From Takakia lepidozioides (taxonomy: Eukaryota; Streptophyta; Takakiopsida; Takakiales; Takakiaceae), in assembly GCA_030704615.1 (NCBI GenBank), contig CM060732.1, positions 35,819,053 to 35,879,052 of the forward strand: a stretch of 60,000 bases of DNA, written 5' to 3'. The translations under genes and the position numbers were made by a program. Position 1 is the stretch's first letter; every line of letters starts with the position of its first letter. Positions 1-10,979 of the stretch are shown here, piece by piece. The notes beneath the pieces were generated by a model that was not told the DNA's origin, did no database searches, and saw only the letters and a list, made by a program, of their open reading frames with translations.

Positions 1-500
1 GGTCTTTCCAAGTCATGCCATCCCGACCCTCTAAGATCAGGACCCCTGAGGGCAACACCTCTCGAACCCTCAGAATAACACGCCCTGCAGTAACATCCAG
101 AGTCGTAGGAGCAGTCTGCTGCAAATAAACATAGTCACCAGGGCTAAACCTCCGAACCCCAGGACGATATCCTCCACCACGTATAGTGGCATACCTCAAC
201 GTATCACGGTGCTGTGCAATGGCAAGGTTCTCAAAAGCCATGGGCATGACTTTCTTGAACAACTCTGCACGCTGATCACATGCACGTACCCACACGTCCG
301 GATCGTCAAGGTTAAGGACTTGAGCAGTGTCCCTACGAATGGCTGCAGGCAAATCCGGCTCTCGGCCAAAGAGAAGGAAATATGGTGAGAAGGAGGCAAG
401 TGATGCTTGTTTGCTGAACCTGTAGCCCATGGCTAACCAAGGAACCTGAAGATCCCAATCTCCTAGGTGTCCCTTCTGCAAGCCATACTTGCGCAAACCC
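1..500 (-). pseudogene. Ty3/gypsy integrase C-terminal region, shifted frame
   Basis: Read on the minus strand, this stretch continues the integrase that ends prematurely at 463. The frame resumes near 498 with the order GDWDLQVPWLAMGYRFSKQ, then FLLFGREPDLP, then a tail with GVRRFSPGDYVYL. LFGREP and a basic PGDYVYL segment are the usual C-terminal landmarks of Ty3/gypsy integrases. The switch of frame falls at a run of C at 498-500 on the plus strand (G run on the coding strand), where one base seems to be missing. The element runs off the left edge, so its 3' LTR is not seen. Confidence 0.85.
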
Positions 501-2166
501 TCTTCACCGTCTGAACAACTCTCTCTGCTAAGCCATCGGCCTCAGGATGATCCCGAGAAGTGGTGCGGTGGTCTATCAAGGCTTTATCACACAAAGCCTG
601 AAACTCCCCCAAGAACTCTCTCCCTTGGTCCGTGAGTACCTCAGCTGGAGCACCAAATCGGCTAAGCACACGATCCAAGAATGCATACGCAGCCCCCTCA
701 CTAGCCTTGTCAGGCAATGGAACCAACTCAATCCACTTGGAGAAGTGCTCCACCATCACCAACACATATCTGTGGTGGCGCATAGTCAGTGGCAACGGTC
801 CTGCGAAGTCAAGACTCCACCTGTAGCCCAATCCCATGATAGGTAAAGGATGCAACTGTGGTGTAGGGGCGTTGAATGAAGCACGCACCCTGTCACACAC
901 CATGCACCTAGCCACAAACTGTTGCACCTCTGTATGCATACCACGCCACCAATACTGCCCCTGCAGTAAACTGTGAGTGCGTCGCACTCCAAAATGCCCC
1001 AACTCCTCATGGGCATGCCGCACTAACCGTGCACGCTGTGTGGGGTGAGGCACAATCCTCACCCGACCATCCTCCCACACTCGAAGTAGGTGTATCCCCT
1101 CCCACTTGAACCTCTTGGCTCGTTGCAGGATCCGATCCCTCTCCCTGGCAGTCACAATGGCTGCCGTGTCTCCCGTGCGGAGGTAGTCCAACACAGCCGA
1201 ATCCTCATGTATATCTCTGGCACCACCTAGCTCATCACTAGCCTCAGGGTCCTCAGACACTCCGTCTACAGTCATCCCTGTTGTAGGTCCAATCTGACCT
1301 CCCGATGCCAAGATACACAAAAATGCAGATGCGTGCCATCCCGGCACCATCTCCTCGTCCGTCTCACCATGCCACCGAGCTCCAGTGTCATCCTGCTGGC
1401 TCATGCATGGATTGCGACTCAATCCATCCGCATCCCGATTGACCAAACCCGGTCGATGCACAATCTGAAAGTCATACTCCTGGAGTATAAGTGCCCACCG
1501 TGCAAGCTTCCCCGTAAGCTTGTCTGACTCCATCAACCACTTGAGTGGCTGGTGATCCGTGACAAGGGTGAAAAGATTGCCATATAGATAGCACCTGAAG
1601 TGTGCCACGGCCCACACTGCAGCTAAGCACTCTCCCTCATATGAGCTGTACTTAGCCTCTGCAGCGTTGTTCGAGCGGCTAACGTAAGCCACTACGAACT
1701 CTCTTCCCTCATCATCCACCTGTGTGAGCACCACTCCAAGCCCCAGCATGCTCCAATCCGTATGCAGCTGAAAGGGACGCCCCCTGATAGGTCGTCTCAA
1801 GATAAGCGCCGAGGTCAACCTCGCCTTGAGCTCTTGAAAAGCTCGTTCCTGCTCATCTTCCCACTGCCACTCCTGGTCCACCTTGGTCAGCTTGGTTAGA
1901 GCCTTTGCAATGGTACTAAATCCCTTGACAAACCGTCTATAATAGTTTGCCAACCCCATGAAAGCTCGAACTCGGCTCACATCCGTGGGGCGTGGAATTT
2001 GTGCAATGGCCTCTACCTTAGTCTGCTGTACCCCCAATCCTCCAGGATATATCATGTGACCCAGATACTCAATTTGGTTGTGGAAAAACTTGCACTTCCC
2101 CGGATGCAACTTCAATCCGTGCGCTCTCAAGCGCTCCAATACCACCTGAAGGTGTCTCTCATGCAA
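463..2166 (-). pseudogene. Ty3/gypsy pol: end of RT, RNase H and integrase core
   Basis: An open stretch of about 567 codons. It starts inside the RT just after the palm (GLKLHPGKCKFF, then EYLGHMI). It continues with the RT connection (AFMGLANYYRRFVKGFS) and RNase H (FQLHTDWSMLGLGVVLTQ, YSSYEGECLAAVWA, TDHQPLKWLM). The integrase zinc-binding region follows (HEELGHFG ... CMVCDR). The integrase core has its three acidic residues in SLDFAGP, LTDQGREF and DGLAERV. There is no ATG at the front: the first codon, TTG, is simply where homology resumes next to an inverted segment (2165-2489). The frame ends after VKRVC through a one-base shift. Family order RT-RNase H-integrase identifies Ty3/gypsy. 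It cannot make a complete polyprotein as it stands. Confidence 0.95.
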
Positions 2167-2489
2167 TCGTCAGACCAAGTCCGATAAGTATGCCATGCCA
2201 ACACCAGAGGTGATCTTTGATGCCATCGGGCATGCTAAGGCCTTTAGCACTTTGGATTTACGATCCGGATATCACCAGTTGCCAATCAAGGAGGCGGACA
2301 AGCAGAAGACGGCATTCTGGGGATCAATGAGCCGGCAAGGATTGCTTATCAGTGGCGGTTCTTACCATTTGGGCTTAAGAATGCTCCTGCAGAGTTTCAG
2401 AGAGTCATGGATAGGATTCTAGCAGGGGTGGACTTTGCTCGGTGCTACATAGATGACATCATCATCTTTAGTGTTACGATGGAGGAGGT
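2165..2489 (+). pseudogene. Inverted internal segment of the Ty3/gypsy reverse transcriptase
   Basis: This piece encodes the RT palm on the plus strand, opposite to the rest of the element. It reads RQTKSDKYAMPTPEVIFD, then STLDLRSGYHQLPIKE, a one-base shift near 2320, then WRFLPFGLKNAPAEFQRVMD. The catalytic motif YIDD lies at 2446-2457. Minus-strand RT stops at MCGDY on the right side and resumes at HERHLQVV on the left side. Those two ends are exactly what should flank this piece, so a segment of about 325 bp has been flipped in place. Either a true inversion or an assembly error could produce this. Confidence 0.9.
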
Positions 2490-2950
2490 AATCACCGCAC
2501 ATACGTCTCTCCGTCCAATTGCCATAGACATCCTTCTTGGCTGGCATCACTGTGGCTGAAGCATACTCTCCACCAGAGAGCTCCACCAAACCTGCCTCCC
2601 AGAGATCTTGAGTCCTCATCTGAATCAAAGACCTCTCCATGTCACTGTATCTATAGGGTCTCCGAAAGATTGGCGTGTCAGTGGCCAACTCAATACGGAT
2701 CTCTTGACCCTTCAGTGCTCCCAAGTCCTTCAAACTGAAGGCAAAGCAATTCCTGTAAGCCCTCAGGAACCGCCGTATACGTCGTCTCTCTCCTCCGGTG
2801 ACAATGGGTCCAATGTCAGGCTCCCAATTGTCCTCCGTAACTGCAACCTTAAGTCCAGTGGGCTTAGAGGTAGAGGACGCGTCCCGTGGTTGCTATGCTG
2901 CAACCTCTTGAGCAGTACTCCCTACCTGCTCAGTCAATGACAAGCCTCAT
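2490..2950 (-). pseudogene. Ty3/gypsy reverse transcriptase N-terminal part
   Basis: Minus-strand frame ending at the inversion boundary. It contains FAFSLKDLGALKGQEIRIEL, then PIFRRPYRYSDMERSLI, then AGLVELSGGEYASATVM and MCGDY, which are the fingers region before the RT palm. Upstream, the same frame runs back through KPTGLKVAVTEDNWEPDIG to an in-frame TAG near 2895. Beyond that the frame drifts with further shifts. This is the natural N-terminal neighbour of the inverted palm segment. Confidence 0.85.
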
Positions 2951-3804
2951 CCTGCCCCATCATCTCATCCTTGAGGACCTCCTCAACCCGAGAAGAAATC
3001 CCCAACCTCATCATCACAGCCGCCTTGGCTGCCAACTCCCTCTGAACCTCGAGCACCTCCCACGTGTGCCATGGATGCATGCACACCCGTGGTCCTCACA
3101 TGCTCGCCCCCACTCACTGCCTGTACCGTCTCGGTAGGCAGAGAGACCATTGAGGGAAGTGTATTCCGCACTCTGCGTTGCTCAGCCAGAGCCAAGCTGA
3201 TAATCCAGGTCAAGCAATTGAGATCCATTGCTTGCCCCAACACTTGACGACGTGATGCCTCAGAAAGAGACGACACCGCCGTGGTACCAGTGGTAAACCC
3301 ATTGCCCGCTCACGCTCGTCAGCATTAGCTCCACTAACTGCTGCAACTGAGCATCCCACAGGAGGCCAGGTCCACTATCCCGGAAAGCATGCGATCCTGG
3401 GAGCTGAGCAGTGTAGGTAATGCTGCTCGTGGTTGACCCACCTTGTTGACCACTGCAAAGGCGAACGGTCATCGTGTCTCACACGTTGAGACTGCCTCCC
3501 TGTGTCCAGAATGTTATCCACTGTGAGATGTGCTGGCCGCTGCACCCCATCAAATGCACGCTTGAGCAGTGCGGGTAGCATCAGTTAGTCCACCATAGCC
3601 GTGGACGATGAGCCCGTGACCCCACTGTAGCTGCATCTAGCAACACTGCTGACCCAAGCCACGACCGACTTGATGCACACTGGCCATCACCCTGGCCCGA
3701 GAATCGCCCATCCAGTGGCACATTCTCCAAGATGTATGATGAGATACAGCCCTTGACTGAAGCCTGCAAGTGGCGCAAAACCCGCACCATCTCCCAAACA
3801 GACC
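2951..3804 (-). pseudogene. Probable gag/protease part of the same gypsy element, degraded
   Basis: Only short, overlapping minus-strand frames are present (for example 2983-3276 and 3260-3472), with no motif I can name. Position upstream of the RT in the element's orientation suggests the gag/protease region. I see no CCHC knuckle or DTG/DSG protease site. It abuts the assembly gap, so a 5' LTR could be hidden there. Confidence 0.35.
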
Positions 3805-4304
3805 NNNNNNNNNNNNNNNNNNNNNNNNNNNNNNNNNNNNNNNNNNNNNNNNNNNNNNNNNNNNNNNNNNNNNNNNNNNNNNNNNNNNNNNNNNNNNNNN
3901 NNNNNNNNNNNNNNNNNNNNNNNNNNNNNNNNNNNNNNNNNNNNNNNNNNNNNNNNNNNNNNNNNNNNNNNNNNNNNNNNNNNNNNNNNNNNNNNNNNNN
4001 NNNNNNNNNNNNNNNNNNNNNNNNNNNNNNNNNNNNNNNNNNNNNNNNNNNNNNNNNNNNNNNNNNNNNNNNNNNNNNNNNNNNNNNNNNNNNNNNNNNN
4101 NNNNNNNNNNNNNNNNNNNNNNNNNNNNNNNNNNNNNNNNNNNNNNNNNNNNNNNNNNNNNNNNNNNNNNNNNNNNNNNNNNNNNNNNNNNNNNNNNNNN
4201 NNNNNNNNNNNNNNNNNNNNNNNNNNNNNNNNNNNNNNNNNNNNNNNNNNNNNNNNNNNNNNNNNNNNNNNNNNNNNNNNNNNNNNNNNNNNNNNNNNNN
4301 NNNN
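3805..4304. other. Assembly gap of 500 N
   Basis: Exactly 500 undetermined bases, a typical default scaffold-gap size, so the true distance is unknown. Reading frames that appear to cross it are artefacts. Confidence 0.99.
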
Positions 4305-4432
4305 GGGCATCTCCAAACAGGTATTTCGAAAAAGTAAAACAAGTACACTAAACAACAAACGACGCGGCTACTACCACCGCATACATGTACTCTCTACTTC
4401 CCAGAACGCCTCTCGTTATTCAAATAACCAAG

Positions 4433-5401
4433 TCAAGTGCCGCACTCTTTTCTTCCAGCTCTCGTTGCGCAACTTTTTGAGGATATGATTGGGTGGTAAG
4501 TACTGTCCGAAAACCATCCAGCTTCACAGACCAAAAAAATCCCTCTAATATTTCGGAATATGGGGTGAACCAGCGTTGTCACATGCGATTTCTTCTTCTG
4601 TCGATCTGTAAAACATTGGAAACATTGCATTCCTAAACACTGTTTTTTGAGGATTAATAAGACACTACAGAGGGAATGAAATCTCCTTGATGACTTACTT
4701 GTTCACGTCGGGCATAGCTGTAAGAAGCCTAGCGATGTCGTTTCCAGGATCCAAACCATTGCCTCCATAGCAACATGCTGTCTTTGTCTTTCGAATGGTG
4801 TTTCTGAATGTATCCCATCCATGCCAGCAATCGGTGGTTGCCGTCCCAGACGTAGAACATGTGGTTGCAGAATTGCTGGGTGTTTCTTTCCCATCATGAG
4901 GCCCAGCTCGAACTCCTCATTGGCATCTTTCCAGCACTCATCCCAGTTATCACTGATCTCTGGAGACACTAATGTGCTTTCCCATTTTATCCGTCAGTGA
5001 CACATAAAAACTTGTGCACCCAGTCTATATCCATGCACAAAATCACTCTCCAATTTTGTTATGTCATGGGAAAGAGGTGGACGCACAACAGGCATTGATA
5101 TCATCCGGCACAGAGGTATGTCCAGATGCCCTCCAGATACGAGCATGTCCCTTATAACCTCTTGAGAGTTTATCTTCTGGAATGACATGAGTTCTTTCAC
5201 CTTGTCAAGGTAGTGCACTTCGGATTCATCTGCTTCATATCTGTATTCTCTGAGCTTTTTGCGGACTCGTCCCCATCTCCAGATCATTTCCCCTCTGATC
5301 CTGTAGGCTTCGACCTCACAGTTTTCTGCACGATGCCATTCAGTTCTGACTGAGTGATTTGCAAATAGTGAATGGCGGTAACGACCATCACTCTGTCTCA
5401 A
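4433..5401 (-). pseudogene. DGNHR-motif protein, uncharacterised family, broken copy
   Basis: The main frame starts near 5401 and runs to LESDFVHGYRLGAQVFMCH, followed by TGA at 4994-4996. It continues in the same frame with RIKWESTLVSPEISDNWDECW. After KHPAILQP (near 4870) the homologous reading moves to another frame, giving HMFYVWDGNHRLLAWMGYIQ. A further shift gives DIARLLTAMPDVNK and a plausible donor (AAGTAAGT) near 4702. A second exon after the acceptor TTTTACAG (near 4608) reads KKKSHVTTLVHPIFRNI. I recall, without being able to check, many related uncharacterised proteins with FVHGYR...DGNHR blocks in seed-free plants. DGNHR resembles the phosphate/nucleotide-binding motif of the ParB/sulfiredoxin fold, which is inference only. 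The copy is inactivated by one stop and at least two frameshifts. Confidence 0.6.
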
Positions 5402-5869
5402 GGAAACTCACCATGAATGGTGTGAAAGAATTCAACACATCTACACAAGCAAAGCTGAGACTGCCGTATTCAAAACAAAAGCGAGAGCGATAGCGAACGG
5501 CGTTAACGACAATCACAAAAGATAACGACCTGCCGGATCGGTGTTGTGTAATGACATACATGTGCAACTGATTGGTGGCAACGACATTCAGTGTAGTTTA
5601 GGGCGGATAGTAAGTGCAGACTCTCTCTTCAAACACGTATGTACATAAATCTCATGAGGAGAATCGAATGGCGTTAACGACGCTCGCAATTCAGTAGTTC
5701 CTGCTAAAGAAGGGAAGAGGAAGGACTCCTTGAAAGGCAATCAGACAGACTGTATGATCTGAACACCAGTGAATGACTGTACCGATAGTCACCAACTCAT
5801 TGTGCTGTAAACCCTTCGCAGAGGAGTAGAAAGCAAATCACCTTTGTGATGGTCGGTAGCGACAATCCC
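5370..5869. repeat. Six dispersed iteron-like repeats, GGCGTTAACGAC core
   Basis: Six related 22-bp sequences start at 5370, 5495, 5570, 5666, 5771 and 5848. The best two match GGCGTTAACGAC around the palindrome CGTTAACG, usually preceded by GAAT or GAAC and followed by NATCAC. The others match at about 16 of 22 positions. Spacings are 125, 75, 96, 105 and 77 bp. They all point the same way and fill the gap between two divergent broken genes. Otherwise 5402-6272 shows no gene. Weakly similar inverted sequences occur downstream of the transposase near 9893-9945. Confidence 0.6.
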
Positions 5870-6272
5870 TGTCTGGGACATTCCACTCAATCTCTACGCA
5901 ACTTTCCAGGTGCGCATGATCATTGGTAGTAGTATATAGATACATTTACTTAATCTGCAATCCCATTCTCAGATCCTGTGGCATGCTTCCAGGAAGTCGG
6001 CTTTGTTTTTGGGTTTATTGATGAGGTTCTGGTTAACGGTTTTACAGCTGCCGACACTGCACCTAGGGATACTCTGACCACTGGGCCCACAAGAAAAGTA
6101 ATTAAAATGGACGGCTGCATATCTGGAAAGAATAACATAATATGCACAGTCGTTATCTAAGCTTCCTCCGCCATATTCTCTGCTCATTCTTCAACTGTGT
6201 TCTGGAGACATCAGTAAACCGATTTACACTAGATCTGCGATAACAAGGTACAAACGTACGCGAGGAAGGAAG

Positions 6273-9200
6273 ATGGCTTCCTCTGAAGCGGAGTTCTTCT
6301 CTGACGACAAACCAATGCCGTTCTCCCAGGAAGTCCTTGACAATGGATTTGCAATTGTTCTGGAACATGTCTTGGCTACCCGTTTTCAGCTGCAGAATGG
6401 CTCCATCTTTTTGGAGAAAGAGGTGTACGATCTTAAAGGGAAGTTGGTGAAATATTCTTTCCAAAACCGTGATGAGACGGCTCATATCAGCCAGTGGAGA
6501 GTGCATCCTGGTCGATACAGAGTACTTGGAGAGCCTCGGCGAAAGTCCCTTGGGTCATATGTGACGCCCGAGACTGCTGCTTCGGTCGTTGAAGACAAGA
6601 GGGAGGTGGTGGTGAAAAAAGAACAGACGTCCTCCACTCCAATCGTTGAGCTTTCGGATTCTTCCGATGATGACATAAGTGAAATTCCAAATCCAGTCCT
6701 TCCTACTGTGGTTGGAGAAGCTGATGAAGAAGAGATTTGTAGTGTCATTCCAAAATTGCGGGCGATGGGAGGAATGGCTAGATTCAAAAGTGAGTTGCGG
6801 GGAATTGATTGGGAATCTTTGAAGCAGGTGCCTGTGAAGTTCTTGCCGGAGACTTTTGATGGCGATATCCTATTCGAGCTGCCTCCTCCTCCTCGAGTTG
6901 GAGGTGTAACAATCATGATGCATGGAATGGACAAGAAACACGACGGGCACCCGTGGTGCAGAACAAAAACATCCAATATTCAGAATGATGACAAGCTTGT
7001 TTTCAGGAGGACAGTTTGTAATGGACACCTTAGGTGTGATAATTTGAATTGCAGACACTTTCTTCAGTCTGGGGTTCATAATCAAAGCGAATGGGAGGGT
7101 CTGGCGGAAAATCCATTTCAGCCTGGGACTACCCCTCCACCGGCAAACACTTTCATCTGCAAATTCTGCAAACTTGTGCCATCCTGTTTGGCGCTCTGCG
7201 GAGCAAGAATGTACTATGTTGTCCACCGTTTGAATACAATGACGAGAGCTTGTGTGCATTTTGGATTCCATAACCATCCTGTCTCGAAGGGGGATTACAG
7301 GGAGAGTGTTGAGACAGTATCGAGGTTGATCAAACAGGAGTTCGGGAGAAACCCATCCGCAACAACATCTGCAATTGCTCTTGGCGCAAGCAAGTCCTTC
7401 TTGGAAAGCCATATTTTGAGTGAATGAGATTCTGTGGGGACTAAACTTGACGGTGCAGCATTGGACCTGGTCATGGATCATTTATCCACTTTAAGTTCAC
7501 CTAACATTCGGCATCAGATCAATGCATTGAGAATGGGCTCTGGGATCAGAGGCTACATAGACAATATTTTGGAATTGAAACGAGTGAGCAAGTACGATTA
7601 CATCCAGGACAATGTATTCCCAGGTCAAGGTGCCATCAAAGTTTTTCTTTTCAAAATGTCGACTGTTGGGGAAGGCAGTGGGGTTAGCCTCGTGAAGCGG
7701 ATGCAGAAGACTAGGGACTTGCAAAACTGTTTTCTTATGTTTGATCATGTGAAACGAGTGAAGGATTGGATGACAATGGCTTGTCATGTCTACGATCCAG
7801 TGTACCAACGAGTTATGACAATTGCAGTTTGTGACATGCAATCCGAGGATACGGAATCCCAGAAGCTCATGTGGAATTCCCTGATACGTGTCATGGGCTG
7901 CCATCTCCAAATTTCGCAGGTTTCATGGCGGATAGTGCTCAAGCAAATTTCAATGCTGTTCGTATTGTCTTCGGATCGGGCGACCCAAAAGTGCCTATGC
8001 CAGGAAGAGAGCGTACATGTCTATTCCATTGGACACAATCTCTGGAAAAACATACAAAGTCGGACATCAAACCAGAGATGCAGACTCAGCACCGTAAATT
8101 GTGCAAAGAGTACAAAGATGCTAGAACAATGAAGGAGGCGGACACTTTGTTCCAGACAATTCGTGCATGGTGGTTCTCTTCTGGAGCTGCATCACTTGAG
8201 AGTATGAGAGCATTGGAAGATTGGCTGGCGTTTTGGCACTTCCGGTATAGACAGTGGGGAGCAGCCATGACAATGGTACGAGGCTTCTATTTCATGCTTT
8301 ATTCATACATTTGCTTTCCATATTTTTGACTCATTGCTTTCTTTATGTTGTTTCCTGTGCACTGTTCTGAAGTGTGGTTATCCTCTTTGTAGAACATGTC
8401 CATTGAGGAAATGGCAGACATGCCATCTTGCAATTTGGCAGAAACTGTGCATAACGCATGGTTGCAGCAGTCTGGGAAACGAGGTCGGGATTTGTATGTG
8501 GCAACAACAGATGATTTGATACGTGCCTTGCAACAACAAACTCGATATCGTGATTTCTTACGAGGTGGGGTTGGTGGCAAGGGTCCGGACAAATGGGAGT
8601 TGATGTTGCGTGCTGCAAACAGATCTGGGGATCCAATCAAGATAGCACGAGCGGTGAGCATGTATGCCTAGGGAACGCCACTTGTTTCTAGAGTTCCACA
8701 TCTTGAAGGGGAGGAGAGATTCGGCTCCTGTAAGAGGAAATTGAACACTCCACCTGGTTCGGATTCAGATTCCCACAGGGCAGACCGTGATAACTTCTCG
8801 AAGCCTCGTGTTCCCCTGCATGACAGCTCCATGTCCGGAACCTCCAACACGACGGCAAGCTCCAGCATCAAACAGTGCCACTGAAATGGTGCAGGAGAGA
8901 AACAACCCCCTTGATGTGCTTGAGTCCGCATGCCCCGACCACGTTTGGCACATAGAACGCACAAGTGTAGGGTCTCGTGTGAAATGTACAGCGATCAGGG
9001 CAACTAATTTCGAGAAGTGCACTTCATCTATATCCAGAGGTGGTGCCCGAACTCCTGCTTCGACTTTCACGGGCTTGATGCGTCCATACGGTCAACCAGA
9101 AGCCAAGAACCACAAGTTCTGGTTCTGCGCAGATGATTGTGCCAGATGTGTGCATGGAACTGTGCGTCCTTCCGAGTGATGAAGCCAACTCCTCCAACCG

Positions 9201-9754
9201 TTTGGCCCGTGAAGGTGGGAACACATCTCAGCTTTCAGGAGATTGAAATGCTGGAGGAGGCAGGTTTTTCCCTTGCGAGACAACCCCAACTCCATGCATG
9301 TGCTACTACTTCTGCGTCCTCCCGGGTCCCCCCGGCGAATCCTGACTTGTGGCCAACCAAACGAGATGGAAAGCTCGTTCGGCGTTTCCCTCCAACCGCT
9401 GAACACTTTGGCAAAGTGGAGTCCGCAAGAATGCTCCAAGCTCGTGTTGGAAGCACCACGGAAGTACCCGATCTAGGATATGGTCGGGTATTCACAATCA
9501 TCACTTCCACATCTGCTGTTCATGACAGGACCTACGACATCACGGTTTCCAATTTCCCCACATGTCCTGATTTTGTGAATATGCTATCAACCAGTTTGGG
9601 CAAGAGAGGTAAATTCATAGCCTGCAAACATTTGTATTTCATATTTTTGAGGAGGATGGTTTGCGATCCCAAACGTGACAACTTCATTCACCAGGCCACT
9701 ATGAGTTTCAACGAGGTCGATACTCTTTTGCAGCGGGATACAACACATGGGTAG
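6273..9754 (+). pseudogene. MULE-type transposase with WRKY/GCM1-like N-terminus and SWIM finger
   Basis: Starts at ATG 6273 (MASSEAEFFSDDKPMPF). An acidic linker (VELSDSSDDDISEIP) precedes a Cys/His cluster (HPWCRTKTSNI ... CNGHLRCDNLNCRHF) that resembles the WRKY-GCM1 DNA-binding fold of MULE transposases. The catalytic region has YDPVYQRVMTIAVCDMQSED and GFMADSAQANFNAVRIV, then ERTCLFHWTQSLEKH and WLAFWHFRYRQWGAA. A GT-AG intron at 8276-8392 joins two exons in frame. The C-terminus has PTPPTVWPVKVGTHLSF and a SWIM-type finger (CPDFVN ... FIACKHLYFIFL). It is broken by in-frame TGA at 7425-7427, a frameshift near 7893, TAG at 8669-8671 and further shifts near 8880 and 9170. Related uncharacterised proteins are, from memory, common in seed-free plants. 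A host-domesticated origin is not supported given the breaks. Confidence 0.8.
8276..8392 (+). other. Intron within the MULE-type transposase relic
   Basis: A 117-bp interval begins GTACGA and ends TTTGTAG. Removing it joins GAAMTM to NMSIEEMADMPSCNL in phase 0. The family reading continues on both sides, while the retained sequence runs into a stop at 8327-8329. Confidence 0.75.
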
Positions 9755-10194
9755 CATGAACTATGTAATGTGGTATGTGGATGACCATGATTTGAAATGT
9801 GTAATTCACATCAATTCGTCGGCTGTGCAATGATATGGCCTCCAACTATACGGAGTGAGCTCTGAGTGACAACTTTTAGGTAGTGTACATTTGTCATTGC
9901 ACCGTTCGAAGTCTATATGTCTTGCTGTCGCTATGCACTACAATCATCTTTTGAAGATGATCCTAACTCTCATTGTTATTTGAGGAGGGAGGAAGGTCTT
10001 CCCGTGGCAGCCTTTATGGCGCACACTTTGTGAGGATATTTTGTCGTCCTCGTAATTGTAAAAGTGAAACAAGCATTTGTAATTGCACAATGTTGGATGC
10101 TGCAATTGTAGGCCTCAATGCTCGTCTTGATTCTATTTAGGCAAGATTCCCTGCATTAATTCCACGGTCATAGGACCATCCACGGTTATAGACG
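9755..10194. other. Gene-free flank downstream of the transposase relic
   Basis: I see no gene here. Two GTC-rich sequences (GTCATTGCACCGTTC at about 9893 and GTCGCTATGCAC at about 9930) loosely resemble the reverse complement of the upstream iterons, which would fit subterminal repeats of one element. The match is weak. Confidence 0.35.
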
Positions 10195-10400
10195 GCGCAT
10201 GTTAATGGTGACGTGGCAGATGACGAACAGTGCCATGTCATCATTTACCGCCACATCAGCATGCTGACATGACGCTCACGCCACGTCAGCGTGTGTGCAG
10301 GCTCTCGCCACGTCAGCTGGCGTGAGCGTACGCTCACGCCACGTCACTCCTGCGTGAGCATATGCTCGCGCGCTCACGCGCAACGCTCACGCCATTGCGT
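10195..10400. repeat. Cluster of CCACGTCAGC / GCTCACGCC palindromic motifs
   Basis: Within about 200 bp the motif CACGCCACGTCAGC and its partial reverse complements (GACGTGGC, GCGTGAGC) occur repeatedly, giving many short overlapping inverted repeats. CCACGTCA is a hybrid C/G-box core bound by plant bZIP factors. The same motif recurs at 11875-11950 and 38385-38490, suggesting ends or promoters of one repeat family. Confidence 0.65.
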
Positions 10401-10979
10401 CGTTGGGAAGCATGCTCCACACATGCCTTACGGGGGAACCAGCCCCTTCCTTCCTTTCTTGCATTCCCAAACCTGAAAGTACAAGCCTTCAACAGGCTGA
10501 AAGCATGCTCCACACATGCATTGCTCTCACATAAGGGAAGTCAGCCCTTCCCTCTTCCTTGCTTGCCCTCCAAGCTTGAAGATGGAAACTTCAATGAGCT
10601 GAATACATGCTCCACACATGCAACCTCTTCACAGAAGAGGTATCAGCCCCCTATCTTGGCTCCTTAGCTCCTTGATGCTCTCTAAGACAAGACTAAGTAC
10701 TCCACAGCCCTTGCCAAGCTCCTGAAACCCTAAGGCTTACATTTCCAGCCACAAGACACTCATCTTGTGGTACAAGAGCTCTTTTTCCAAGCTCTGAAAC
10801 CCTAGGTGCACATTCCATGGCTTTGTCGCACCTCTTAGCTCCTATTCCAGCCCTGCTCTTGCCATGACAAGAGCCCTCTCAATGCTGAAGCTTGAGATTG
10901 AAACCCAATCTCAACATACTCCACAAAGTGCACTGATTTGCCCCAAGCCAAATCAGCCCTTTCGCTTGGTCTTGCAATC
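10401..10979 (+). repeat. Array of ~100-bp modules carrying GCTCCACACATGC
   Basis: GCATGCTCCACACATGC (or a close variant) occurs near 10408, 10502 and 10606. It alternates with a block like TCCAAGCTTGAAGATGGAAA and AATGAGCTGAA. Decayed modules follow to about 10975. The same module appears in reverse orientation at about 41500-42050. No protein is encoded. It is most likely part of an LTR or other non-coding end of a mobile element. Confidence 0.6.

Noticed and set aside
3581-4358. Long frames of 190-255 codons spanning the N gap on both strands
   Set aside because: They consist mainly of undetermined residues. Only the short flanks are real sequence.
4994-4996. In-frame TGA followed by continued homology, read as possible selenocysteine or programmed readthrough
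   Set aside because: The same gene also has frameshifts, and several other elements in the window show scattered stops, so decay is the simpler explanation. No readthrough context was seen.
6482-6976. Long minus-strand frames opposite the MULE transposase and other genes
   Set aside because: They are antisense shadows of coding sequence with no independent homology.
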